Positions 1 through 7,257 of a stretch of 64,000 nucleotides of DNA are shown here, piece after piece. The position numbers and the translations under genes were made by a program. The notes beneath the pieces are model-generated. The model saw nothing but the letters and a program-made list of their open reading frames with translations. It made no database searches and was not told where the DNA came from. This DNA is from Desulfotignum sp. (GTDB lineage Bacteria > Desulfobacterota > Desulfobacteria > Desulfobacterales > Desulfobacteraceae), in NCBI GenBank assembly GCA_011389555.1, contig JAABUD010000034.1, positions 1 to 64,000 on the forward strand, given 5' to 3'. The number at the start of each line of letters is the position of its first letter. Position 1 is the first letter of the stretch.

Positions 1-431
1 ATATGGATGGCGCCGGCGATTTCCTCGTTGGGTTGAAAAACAAATTTGACTGTACCATTCAGATATGATTTGTTTTCTCTCAGCACCCTGGCAGCCACCA
101 GAAGCATGGCCATGTGTGCATCATGACCGCAGGCATGCATCACCCCGTCATTTCTGGATTTGTACGCCACCTTGCTGGTTTCCGTGATCGGCAGCGCATC
201 CATGTCTGCCCGCAGCATCAGTACCGGTCCGGGTCTGCCGCTGTCAAGCATGGCCACCACCCCTGTTTGGGCCATCCGGATGGTTTCATATCCGAGATTC
301 TGAAGAAAGTTTTCAATCTTGTTCGCGGTCTCAAACTCCTGGAATCCCAACTCCGGGTGCATGTGAAAATGCCGCCGGAGTTCTGTGATTTCATCGGTCA
401 GTTCCCGGATGCGTTTTTTGACAGGGTCCAT
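1..431 (-). CDS. M20-family amidohydrolase, N-terminal part (runs off window)
   Basis: The reverse strand from an ATG at 431 encodes about 143 residues before the window edge. An early HFHMHPELGFQEFET segment and the metal-ligand motif HACGHDAHM (about residues 100-108) mark the M20D aminoacylase/carboxypeptidase family, zinc or manganese enzymes that hydrolyse N-acyl amino acids. The C-terminal half lies outside the window. It starts 20 bp after the M24 gene and is probably the last visible gene of the panB-led operon. Some M20 proteins act as N-acetyl-diaminobutyrate deacetylases in ectoine breakdown. Given the DoeA-like neighbour that role is possible here, but it is inference only. Confidence 0.85.
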   Translation of the reverse strand, partial: MDPVKKRIRELTDEITELRRHFHMHPELGFQEFETANKIENFLQNLGYETIRMAQTGVVAMLDSGRPGPVLMLRADMDALPITETSKVAYKSRNDGVMHACGHDAHMAMLLVAARVLRENKSYLNGTVKFVFQPNEEIAGAIH

Positions 432-450
432 AAATCAGGTCGGCCTTTCT

Positions 451-1626
451 CTAAGCAATGACAAAAAGCTTGCGGTCAAACGTGGCAAAGGTTTCGGCAC
501 CGGTCCGGGTGACCCGGAAAGATTCCGAGCATTCAAATCCGAAATTGTCCATCCACATGCCCAATATCATGTGAAAGGTCATGCCCGGGGCCAAAACGGT
601 CTTGTCTCCGGGCCGCAGGCTGGCGGTGTGCTCTCCCCAGTCCGGCGGATAGTTCAGACCCATGGAATACCCGATGCGCGATTCTTTTTCAAACCCTTTT
701 TTTGCGATGTGTTCCCGCCACACCCGCTCCACATCTTCGCCGGTCATGCCGGGCCGGATGGTGTCCAGGGTCAGGTTCAACCCCTCCACGGTGATGTCTG
801 CCAGATCCGACAGTTTCTGCGGCGGCCTGGCTCCCAGAAACGCGGTGCGGGCGATGGGGCAGTGGTATCGGTGCCGGCATCCGGCCAGTTCCAGGTTCAC
901 GGCCTGGTTGGCCTGGTAGGGATCATCCGTCCAGGTCAGGTGGGGGGCCGAGGTTTTTTCGCCCGTGGGCATCATGGGCACGATGGCCGGGTAATCTCCG
1001 CCGAATTCGGGGGTTCCCGCTGCCTGGGCCTGGAATACCGCTGCCACGGCATCACATTCTCTTTTGCCGGGCACCAGGTTTTCCAACGCCGTGGCCATCA
1101 CCTTTTCCGCAATTTTCCCTGCCTGGCTCATCAGGGCGATTTCTGCGTCCGACTTGATGATGCGCACCCAGTTCACCAGCAGATTTGCGTCTGCCAGGGT
1201 GTCTTTGCCCAGGGTTTTTTTCAGTTCCGCATCACTTCGGGCTGTGTAGTAATAGGCATCCGTTTCCACGCCGATGGTTTTTTTGTCCCATCCTTTTTGT
1301 TTGATGAAGTCGGCCATAAAGTTCATGGGGTGTTTGACCGGAGACTGGACATAGTCATCCGGGTACCCGATCATGTTTTCTTTTTTGATAAACGCGGTAT
1401 GCAAGGCCCCGTTGACATCCATGTTCCGGCCGATCCATACGGGTTCCTCCTGGTCGTCGATCACCAGGACGGCCTGGGGCACATAAAAGGACCAGCCGTC
1501 ATATCCCGTGAGATAGTTCATGTTGGCCGGATCACACACCACCAGCAGTCCGATGCCCCGGTCTGCCATGGCGGCCTTGGTCCGTTGGATGCGGTCCAGG
1601 TATTCCGTGCGGGAAAACAGGGTCAT
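451..1626 (-). CDS. M24 (creatinase/ectoine-hydrolase-like) amidinohydrolase
   Basis: 391 aa with a creatinase N-domain (about 1-150) and a pita-bread M24 domain (about 160-391). Many segments resemble ectoine hydrolase DoeA/EutD: LTGYDGWSFYV, GYPDDYVQS, FGGDYPAIVP, SAPHLTW, AGCRHRYHCPIART, NYPPDWGEHTASLRPGD. The canonical M24 metal ligands (Asp in DxG and in SDxTRT) are absent: the equivalent stretch reads ELAGCRHRYHCPIART. This points to a metal-independent C-N hydrolase like creatinase or DoeA rather than an aminopeptidase. Its ATG overlaps the aminotransferase stop (ATGA), so the two are translationally coupled. The substrate could be ectoine or another cyclic amidine or N-acyl compound; that is inferred. 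Confidence 0.8.
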   Translation of the reverse strand: MTLFSRTEYLDRIQRTKAAMADRGIGLLVVCDPANMNYLTGYDGWSFYVPQAVLVIDDQEEPVWIGRNMDVNGALHTAFIKKENMIGYPDDYVQSPVKHPMNFMADFIKQKGWDKKTIGVETDAYYYTARSDAELKKTLGKDTLADANLLVNWVRIIKSDAEIALMSQAGKIAEKVMATALENLVPGKRECDAVAAVFQAQAAGTPEFGGDYPAIVPMMPTGEKTSAPHLTWTDDPYQANQAVNLELAGCRHRYHCPIARTAFLGARPPQKLSDLADITVEGLNLTLDTIRPGMTGEDVERVWREHIAKKGFEKESRIGYSMGLNYPPDWGEHTASLRPGDKTVLAPGMTFHMILGMWMDNFGFECSESFRVTRTGAETFATFDRKLFVIA

Positions 1627-2786
1627 TTTGTCACTCCTTTTTCGATGCGTTTCAATGCCTCTTCCAGATTTGCCGAACTAGTGGCAAAGGAAATTCGTAC
1701 AAACCCTTCGCCGTTCTCCCCGAAAATGGATCCCGGTACCATGGCCACCTTGTGGTTTTCCACCATGTGCCGGGCAAATTCCCAGGAGGACATGCCGAAT
1801 GAGGAGATGTTGGGAAACGCATAGAACGTGGATTCCGGTTTGATGCAGGAGATCCCCTGGATGCGGTTCAACCCGTCGACCACCAGATCTCTGCGTTTGG
1901 CATACCTCTCCACCATCTGTTTCACACAGTCCTGAGAGCCTTCAATGGCGGCGAGCGCCGCCCGCTGGGCCACACTGGTGACCCCGGATACCATGTGCTC
2001 CATGAGCTTTTCCATTTCGGCAACAATGGATTTATGGGCCGCCACATACCCCACCCGCCATCCGGTCATGGCATAGGATTTGGACAGGGTGTAGATGGAA
2101 ACCGTCAGATCCTGCATGCCGTCCAGGCTGCCGATGGAGACATGCTCGTTGCCGTCGAACAGGATGTGCTCATACGGCTCGTCGGAAATGACCATGATAC
2201 CATGTTTCTGGCAGATGGCGGCCACCTGTGCCAGGATATCCCTGTCAAAGATGGCGCCCGTGGGGTTGGACGGGGTGTTGAGGATCAACGCCTTGGTTTT
2301 CGGGGTGATGGCCTGTGCCACCTCTTCGGGATCGATCTTGAACCGGTTTTCTTCTCTGGCCGGGATGCGTACCGGGACCCCGCCGAACAGCCGGATCTGG
2401 GAGTAGTAATCATACCCCGGATCCACCACCAGCACCTCATCCCCTTGGTTCAGCAGATGGAGCATGATGTTGAAGATCCCCTGCATGGCACCCACGGAGA
2501 TAAAGATTTCCGAGTCCGGGTCGGCCTGAATCCGGTTTTCTTTGGCCAGTTTTTTTGCCACCGCTTGTCTGAGATCGGCAAACCCGCTGGCCGGGGGGTA
2601 CCGGGTAAATCCTTTGTCCAGGGCAATTTTGGCCGCATCCCGGATATGTTCCGGGGTGTCGAAATCCGGCTGGCCGATGCCTAAATTCACCACGCCGTCG
2701 ATCTGGTCGGCCAGGGCGAACATGATGCGGATGCCCGACCATTCCACCCCCTGGTTTCTTGCTGCAAATAATTTTTCTATATCCAT
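1623..2786 (-). CDS. PLP-dependent class I/II aminotransferase
   Basis: 387 aa from an ATG at 2786 (MDIEKLFAARNQGVEW). The frame is open further upstream, but those residues overlap the preceding gene and are not aminotransferase-like. It is a fold-type I aspartate/aromatic aminotransferase with a GIGQPDFDTP start, the LNTPSNPTGA substrate loop, a DEPYEHI segment and the Schiff-base lysine in YTLSKSYAMTGWRVGY. It lies 20 bp after the TIM-barrel gene and overlaps the M24 gene by 4 bp. In an ectoine-type route it could transaminate diaminobutyrate. The sequence shows family membership but does not settle the substrate. Confidence 0.9.
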   Translation of the reverse strand: MDIEKLFAARNQGVEWSGIRIMFALADQIDGVVNLGIGQPDFDTPEHIRDAAKIALDKGFTRYPPASGFADLRQAVAKKLAKENRIQADPDSEIFISVGAMQGIFNIMLHLLNQGDEVLVVDPGYDYYSQIRLFGGVPVRIPAREENRFKIDPEEVAQAITPKTKALILNTPSNPTGAIFDRDILAQVAAICQKHGIMVISDEPYEHILFDGNEHVSIGSLDGMQDLTVSIYTLSKSYAMTGWRVGYVAAHKSIVAEMEKLMEHMVSGVTSVAQRAALAAIEGSQDCVKQMVERYAKRRDLVVDGLNRIQGISCIKPESTFYAFPNISSFGMSSWEFARHMVENHKVAMVPGSIFGENGEGFVRISFATSSANLEEALKRIEKGVTK

Positions 2787-2806
2787 GATGGGTATCCTGC
2801 TATGGT

Positions 2807-3754
2807 TCAGGGTTTGGTTAAAACCAGATCTTTTGCGCCCTGGAGAGAGGTTTTCATCTCCGGAGCATGCCGTTCCATCAGTTCCATCACAATGGAGGCG
2901 ATCTTTACTTTTTCCTTGATAAAACCGGCATGCCACTCTTCTGTCACCCAGGGCATGTAAATATCCCCCTCCGAGGTGCCGGGTTCGAATTTAAAATAGC
3001 ACGGGGAAGCCACTTTGGCAATTTCCGGACATTCATATCCCCGAAAGTTGCCGCCGAATGAGTTCACGATAATGGTATAAATATCCAGCGGAATATTCAC
3101 CGCCTTGCGGATGGAAGACAAAATGGGCAGGGATACATCGGAAATGGGGTTCAAGGAGTTGGCCCCCATGCTTTCAACGACCTTGGCACCGGCGGCCGAG
3201 CAGTATCCGCCGAACACGGAAAACTTGAATATGGTCTCCTTGGGAATCAGGCCCTGTTCCCGCATTTTGTTCAGCAGAAACAATACCCCTTCGTCATACA
3301 CCAGAAATCCCCGGAACCCGGCCTCGATGTTGCGCATGATATCCGCAATGTGAAACGAGATGTTGTCGGAACCTCTCAGGCGGAACCCCTGCATCTGGCC
3401 CTCACTGGTCGTCATCTCCTTGGCGCCGGTATCCCAGCCCTTGCGGTGGCCCACGGTCATGATCACTTCAATCTGGGCGTCTTTTGCCATCTGGGCCATG
3501 TCTGTAAGTTCTGCAAAATCGCAGTAGGTGGAGCCGCCCACCGCGGCAATGGCCCGATGGATGACGATATTTCTGCGTTCCGCTTCCTTGATCATGGACT
3601 CCATGGTGGTGGCCCGTTCCACACCGGCGATTTCAATTCTGAAATTGGCCCCGTCGGCAAAGGCCTTGCCCGAAGCTGCCAGATCATACCCATCCCGTCC
3701 CGGGACTCCCTGTTTTTCCATGAAATCTCTGATCTTGTTCAATACGTCGCTCAT
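2807..3754 (-). CDS. Predicted TIM-barrel protein, U32-peptidase-like, function unknown
   Basis: 315 aa from an ATG at 3754 (MSDVLNKIRDFMEKQG). I see no signal peptide or membrane segment. Alternating hydrophobic beta strands and helices (IEVIMTVGHRKGW, GFRGFLVYDEGVLFLL, IPLDIYTIIVNSFGGNFRG, EIAKVASPCYFKFEPG) suggest a TIM barrel resembling proteins annotated as U32 peptidases, but I cannot assign an activity. It sits between the panB homologue, from which a 129-bp gap with heptamer repeats separates it, and the aminotransferase, so it is likely an enzyme of the same pathway. A lyase or aldolase role is as plausible as a peptidase role. Confidence 0.55.
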   Translation of the reverse strand: MSDVLNKIRDFMEKQGVPGRDGYDLAASGKAFADGANFRIEIAGVERATTMESMIKEAERRNIVIHRAIAAVGGSTYCDFAELTDMAQMAKDAQIEVIMTVGHRKGWDTGAKEMTTSEGQMQGFRLRGSDNISFHIADIMRNIEAGFRGFLVYDEGVLFLLNKMREQGLIPKETIFKFSVFGGYCSAAGAKVVESMGANSLNPISDVSLPILSSIRKAVNIPLDIYTIIVNSFGGNFRGYECPEIAKVASPCYFKFEPGTSEGDIYMPWVTEEWHAGFIKEKVKIASIVMELMERHAPEMKTSLQGAKDLVLTKP

Positions 3755-3781
3755 TGGTATGGTCCTTTTATATGAAAGTTT

Positions 3782-3823
3782 TAAGTGTTAAGTGTTAAGT
3801 TTTACGTGTTACGTGTTACGTGA
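3782..3823. repeat. Heptameric tandem repeat (six units)
   Basis: Six consecutive 7-bp units read TAAGTGT, TAAGTGT, TAAGTTT, TACGTGT, TACGTGT, TACGTGA. They fall in the gap between the panB homologue and the TIM-barrel gene of the same operon. A five-unit heptamer array of unrelated sequence occurs at 45195-45229. Confidence 0.85.
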
Positions 3824-3883
3824 ATGCCTGGCGGTTGAATGCGTATACTTTCATCATTTGTTGTGCCTGCCAGGGCATGGGGG

Positions 3884-4732
3884 TTATTTTAAAAGTGTTT
3901 TGAGTTTGTCCAGTTCGCCGTCTTTCATTTTATAGGTATGCTCGGGTGCCGGAAAGCTGCCATCCAGAACATCTTTGCGGTATGCGGAAAACGCCTGGAT
4001 GGTTTTTTCCCCCAGGTTTTCATATTTTTTGACAAATTTGGGGGTAAATGCCTGGAACACCCCGGCCACATCCGCGGAGATCATGAGCTGGCCGTCGGCA
4101 TCAATGCCGGCCCCGATGCTGTACACCGGAATGGTCAAGGTGTCTGTGATGATCCCGCACACTTCCGGGGGCACGGCTTCCACCAGCAGAGCGAACGCGC
4201 CGGCCTCCTGGATCGCTTTGGCATCGTCGATCAGTTCCCGGGCTGCCTCAGCGGTCCGGCCCTGGGCCTTGAATCCTCCCAGCTGGCCCGAACTCTGGGG
4301 GGTGAGCCCGATGTGGCCCATCACCAGCATGCCGCCGTCGGCAATGGCCTGGATCTGGGGACACACCCGTTTGCCGCCTTCCAGTTTGATGGCATCCACG
4401 CCGGCTTCCTTGTGGAACCGGCCGGCATTGCGCACCGCGTCCGGCACACTGACCTGGTAGGACAGAAACGGCATGTCGCCGATGATAAATGTGTTTGCAG
4501 CGCCCCGCCGCACGGCCTCACTGTGCACAATGCACTGGTCCATGGTCACCGGCACCGTGCCTTCATACCCATATACGCACATCCCTAACGAGTCCCCCAC
4601 CAGGATCATGTCCATGCCCGCGGCCTGGGCAAAGGTGGCGGTCCAGTAATCATAGGCCGTGATCCACACGATTTTTTCGCCGGCTTCTTTTTTGGACTGA
4701 AGATCCCATCGGGTGAGTTTTTTCTGTGTCAT
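3884..4732 (-). CDS. panB: 3-methyl-2-oxobutanoate hydroxymethyltransferase (PanB homologue)
   Basis: 282 aa from the ATG at 4732, preceded by a strong GGGAGG site. A longer open frame exists but has no such site. PanB moves a hydroxymethyl group from methylene-THF to 2-oxoisovalerate in pantothenate synthesis. The family's key acidic, lysine and histidine residues appear in VGDSLGM, GDMPFLSY, IKLEGGKRV, VMGHIGLTPQ and EAVPPEVC. No panC or panD is nearby. It heads a catabolic-looking operon under a promoter with IclR-type half-sites, so it may work on a different or reverse (retro-aldol) hydroxymethyl reaction; that is inference. The enzyme family is secure, the pathway role is not. Confidence 0.88.
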   Translation of the reverse strand: MTQKKLTRWDLQSKKEAGEKIVWITAYDYWTATFAQAAGMDMILVGDSLGMCVYGYEGTVPVTMDQCIVHSEAVRRGAANTFIIGDMPFLSYQVSVPDAVRNAGRFHKEAGVDAIKLEGGKRVCPQIQAIADGGMLVMGHIGLTPQSSGQLGGFKAQGRTAEAARELIDDAKAIQEAGAFALLVEAVPPEVCGIITDTLTIPVYSIGAGIDADGQLMISADVAGVFQAFTPKFVKKYENLGEKTIQAFSAYRKDVLDGSFPAPEHTYKMKDGELDKLKTLLK

Positions 4733-4762
4733 TTCGCCTCCCCTGTTGATTATGCTGAGTTT

Positions 4763-4779
4763 GTCACAAATAGTGTGAC
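4763..4779. promoter_or_regulatory. Inverted-repeat operator upstream of the panB homologue
   Basis: GTCACA-AATAG-TGTGAC is a perfect 6-bp inverted repeat, 31 bp upstream of the panB start. Further half-sites (GTGACA at 4795-4800, TGTGAT at 4805-4810) lie just beyond it. The same TGTCAC/TCACA element flanks the IclR promoter at 5681-5718, so the adjacent IclR protein is the likely ligand. Confidence 0.6.
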
Positions 4780-4810
4780 TAATGTTTTTATTGCGTGACA
4801 CCTATGTGAT

Positions 4811-4844
4811 AAAAAAAATCCCTGACGTTTGTCAAGGATTTTTT
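4811..4844 (-). terminator. Rho-independent terminator after the IclR gene
   Basis: An A-run, then ATCCCTGAC, a short GTTT loop and GTCAAGGAT followed by a T-run form a near-perfect stem with U-tracts on both strands. It lies 33 bp beyond the IclR stop codon and upstream of the panB promoter, and insulates the two units. Confidence 0.7.
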
Positions 4845-4876
4845 ACACATTGTTTGAAAAAAAAGGAAAAAGCGGG

Positions 4877-5641
4877 TCAGGTGCTGCCCATTTTATGGGA
4901 CAGCTCGTCAGATACCTCGAGGATGTCGGTTTTCATGGTTTCCAGGGCCCGGTGTGTCAGGCGCATGGCCGGTCCGGAAATGCTGACGGCATAGGCGGGA
5001 TAGTGGTTGTGGTCAAATATGGGGGCCGCAATGCAGCGCAGTCCGATGGTCATCTCTTCATCGTCTATGGCATAGCCGTTTTGGCGGACCCGGGACAGTT
5101 CCTGCAGGAACTCCTCTTTTTTTGTGATGGTGTTGGGGGCCAGGGGCCGGCGGTCCACGGTGTTCACATAGTGATCCAGTTCATGGTCCGGCAGAAACGC
5201 CAGAATCGATTTCCCCAGCCCGGTGCAGTAGGCCGGGGCTTTGTCTCCCAGGGCCGAGTCCATCCGGAGTACCTCCAGGCTGTCGATCTTTTCGATGTGG
5301 ATGACTTCCTGGTTTTTGAACAGCCCCAGGTTGATGGTTTCCTTGTACAGTATGGACAGCCGGTGCATATGGGGTTTGGCCATGCGCCGGATCTCGAACC
5401 GGTCCGCCACCTGCTGGGCCAGCGTCATGATTTTCAATGTGGGCTGATATTTGTTGCCGGTGTTTTTTTCCACATACCCCAGGTCCTTGAGGGTGGAAAT
5501 GAACCGGTGGCTGCCGGCCCGGTTGGTGTCCATGAGCCGGGCCGCCTCACTCACGCTCAACTCCCCGTGGGCCGCCAGAAGCTCCAGCATGTGGACACCT
5601 TTTTCAAGGGAGGCGATGTTGTAATATTTTTTTTCCGCCAT
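4877..5641 (-). CDS. IclR-family transcriptional regulator
   Basis: 254 aa from the ATG at 5641 (MAEKKYYNIASLEKGVHML). An upstream in-frame ATG at 5719 would place the start inside the operator, so I reject it. It has an N-terminal winged HTH (about 1-70, LSVSEAARLMDTNRAGSHRFISTL) and a C-terminal IclR effector domain (about 80-250) with YCTGLGKSILAFLPDHEL and RQNGYAIDDEEM. IclR proteins sense small carboxylates or aromatics and repress or activate neighbouring catabolic operons. A 10-bp inverted repeat upstream of its own gene recurs as half-sites before panB, which supports autoregulation and control of that operon. Confidence 0.93.
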   Translation of the reverse strand: MAEKKYYNIASLEKGVHMLELLAAHGELSVSEAARLMDTNRAGSHRFISTLKDLGYVEKNTGNKYQPTLKIMTLAQQVADRFEIRRMAKPHMHRLSILYKETINLGLFKNQEVIHIEKIDSLEVLRMDSALGDKAPAYCTGLGKSILAFLPDHELDHYVNTVDRRPLAPNTITKKEEFLQELSRVRQNGYAIDDEEMTIGLRCIAAPIFDHNHYPAYAVSISGPAMRLTHRALETMKTDILEVSDELSHKMGST

Positions 5642-5680
5642 GGGTTTTGTTTCCAACAATTGCAGGGTGTCAAAACAGTG

Positions 5681-5718
5681 TGTCACATATAGCAAGACGT
5701 GTGTTTCAATATGTGACA
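5681..5718. promoter_or_regulatory. Inverted-repeat operator at the IclR promoter
   Basis: TGTCACATAT (5681-5690) and ATATGTGACA (5709-5718) are a perfect 10-bp inverted repeat with an 18-bp spacer, 40 bp upstream of the regulator start. The core TGTCAC/TCACATA recurs upstream of the panB homologue. Confidence 0.7.
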
Positions 5719-5760
5719 TTCCATTATGGCAGGCCCGCGACGGATGTCAAGCAGAAACCG

Positions 5761-6942
5761 CTAGATGTCTGCCAGGGCCTGTTCCAGGTCAGAGATCAGG
5801 TCCCGCGGATCTTCGATGCCGGTGGAATAGCGGATCAGGCCTTCGGGGATTCCCATGGCGGCCCGTTCCTGTGCCGTGCATTCCACATGGCTGGTGGTGG
5901 CCGGTATGCCGACAATGGTTTCCACCGCGCCCAGGTTGGCGGCGGCATGGGCAAACCGGAGCCGGGGCAAAAACCGTTTGACCCCTTCCAGTGAATTCTC
6001 CCTTAATTCAAAACTGAGCATTCCCCCGAATCCGCGCATCTGCTGTCTGGCGATCTCATGGTTGTCGTGGGCTGCCAGGCCCGGATAATGGACCCGGCCC
6101 ACGGCCGGATGGTCCGACAGGAACCGGGCGATTTCCAGGGCGCTGTCGTTCTGCCGGGTCACTCTCAGGTGCAGGGTTTTCATGCCTCTGAGCAGCAGAT
6201 ATGCCGCCATGGGATGCAGGGTGGCCCCGTTGATTTCCCGGAAATGGTAGATCGTTTTCACCAGATCCCTGCTTCCACAGATCACACCGCCCAGGGCATC
6301 GGCATGACCCCCCAGAAACTTGGTGGCGCTGTGAAGGACCAGGTCCGCCCCCAGCTGCAGCGGATTCTGGTTGATGGGCGTGGCAAAGGTGTTGTCCACC
6401 ACGACAATGGACCCGGCCTTTTTGGCCGCGGTGATGAGTCGTTCCAGATCCAGGATTTTGATGGTGGGGTTGGTGGGGGTTTCCAGATACACCAGTTTGC
6501 AGCCTTTGGCGATTTCGGTTTCAATGGCTGCGTGATCCGTGGTGTCGCACAGGGTGACATCCACGTTGAACCGGGGCAGAAATTCGAAAAACAGCTTGCT
6601 GGTCCCGCCATAGGTGTCTTTGATGGAGACCACCCGGTCTCCGGCGGAAAGCAGACCGAACAGGGCGCTGCTGATAATGCCCATGCCCGTGGCGGCACTG
6701 GTGGCGGCCTCTCCTTTCTCGAGCCGCCGCACTTTTTCCTCGAACGCCTGAACCGTGGGGTTGGTGTTTCTGCCATAGATATGGCCGGATTTTTCTCCTT
6801 TTGCCACCTGCATCCATTCGTCCATATCCTGGTACCCGAAAGACACACTGTGGACCACCGGCACCTGGGTGGCACCCTGCATCCATGGCTTTTCTTCTCC
6901 GCCCCAGACGGTCTGGGTGCCGGTATGTATAAGATCGTTCAT
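5761..6942 (-). CDS. Cystathionine gamma-synthase/lyase-family PLP enzyme
   Basis: 393 aa of Cys/Met-metabolism PLP (fold type I) family. The Schiff-base lysine sits in LVLHSATKFLGGHADALGG, and YGRNTNPTVQAFEEKV, ETPTNPTIKILDL, VVDNTFATP and RYSTGIEDPRDL are typical. Members catalyse gamma- or beta-elimination or replacement in methionine/cysteine trans-sulfuration; the sequence alone does not separate synthase, lyase and O-acyl-homoserine sulfhydrylase. An AGGAG site precedes the ATG at 6942. It ends 120 bp upstream of the IclR start, in the same direction, and may be separately transcribed. A link with the panB/doeA-like cluster is positional only. Confidence 0.88.
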   Translation of the reverse strand: MNDLIHTGTQTVWGGEEKPWMQGATQVPVVHSVSFGYQDMDEWMQVAKGEKSGHIYGRNTNPTVQAFEEKVRRLEKGEAATSAATGMGIISSALFGLLSAGDRVVSIKDTYGGTSKLFFEFLPRFNVDVTLCDTTDHAAIETEIAKGCKLVYLETPTNPTIKILDLERLITAAKKAGSIVVVDNTFATPINQNPLQLGADLVLHSATKFLGGHADALGGVICGSRDLVKTIYHFREINGATLHPMAAYLLLRGMKTLHLRVTRQNDSALEIARFLSDHPAVGRVHYPGLAAHDNHEIARQQMRGFGGMLSFELRENSLEGVKRFLPRLRFAHAAANLGAVETIVGIPATTSHVECTAQERAAMGIPEGLIRYSTGIEDPRDLISDLEQALADI

Positions 6943-7257
6943 CGGTTCTCCTCAAGATCTTGATATATTGTTTTTTTATGAAAGAACCCTCTGTCAACCG
7001 GGCGGTCTTTCATGGGTTGTCATGGTGGTTTTGCCATGGCCGTTATGGCCTGCCGAAAAAGGCACCCGGGGTTATACTGTGTTTGCCGCGCAAAGTCCAG
7101 TATATCCGGATCCGTGATTCACTCTGCCGGTCGTCCTGCCCCCGTCTTTGACCGCAGCAGGCAGCCCGCCTTTCCGATCGGGCATTGAATCGGGAATTAT
7201 ACAATGGTATAGTGACCGCCGTTGATGAAGACCGTTCCCGGGGAGGGCAGAACAAGG
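6943..7257. other. Divergent intergenic region
   Basis: This 315-bp spacer separates the PLP enzyme (minus) from the patatin gene (plus). It holds a 12-bp palindrome TCAAGATCTTGA (6952-6963) just upstream of the minus-strand ribosome site and a sigma-70-like promoter for the plus gene. I see no small gene or RNA in the rest. Confidence 0.6.
7185..7213 (+). promoter_or_regulatory. Sigma-70-type promoter of the patatin gene
   Basis: TTGAAT (7185-7190), a 17-bp spacer and TATAGT (7208-7213) match five of six bases at each element. The start ATG follows at 7258 after a GGGGAGGG purine stretch. Confidence 0.6.

Noticed and set aside
385-1824. 479-codon plus-strand open frame
   Set aside because: It is antisense to the M24 and aminotransferase genes, whose motifs are clear, and its own translation has no family pattern.
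3782-3823. Possible CRISPR repeat
   Set aside because: Units are 7 bp, contiguous and without spacers; no cas gene is in the window.
4829-5692. 287-codon plus-strand frame
   Set aside because: Antisense shadow of the IclR gene; it is His/Gln-rich and without conserved motifs.
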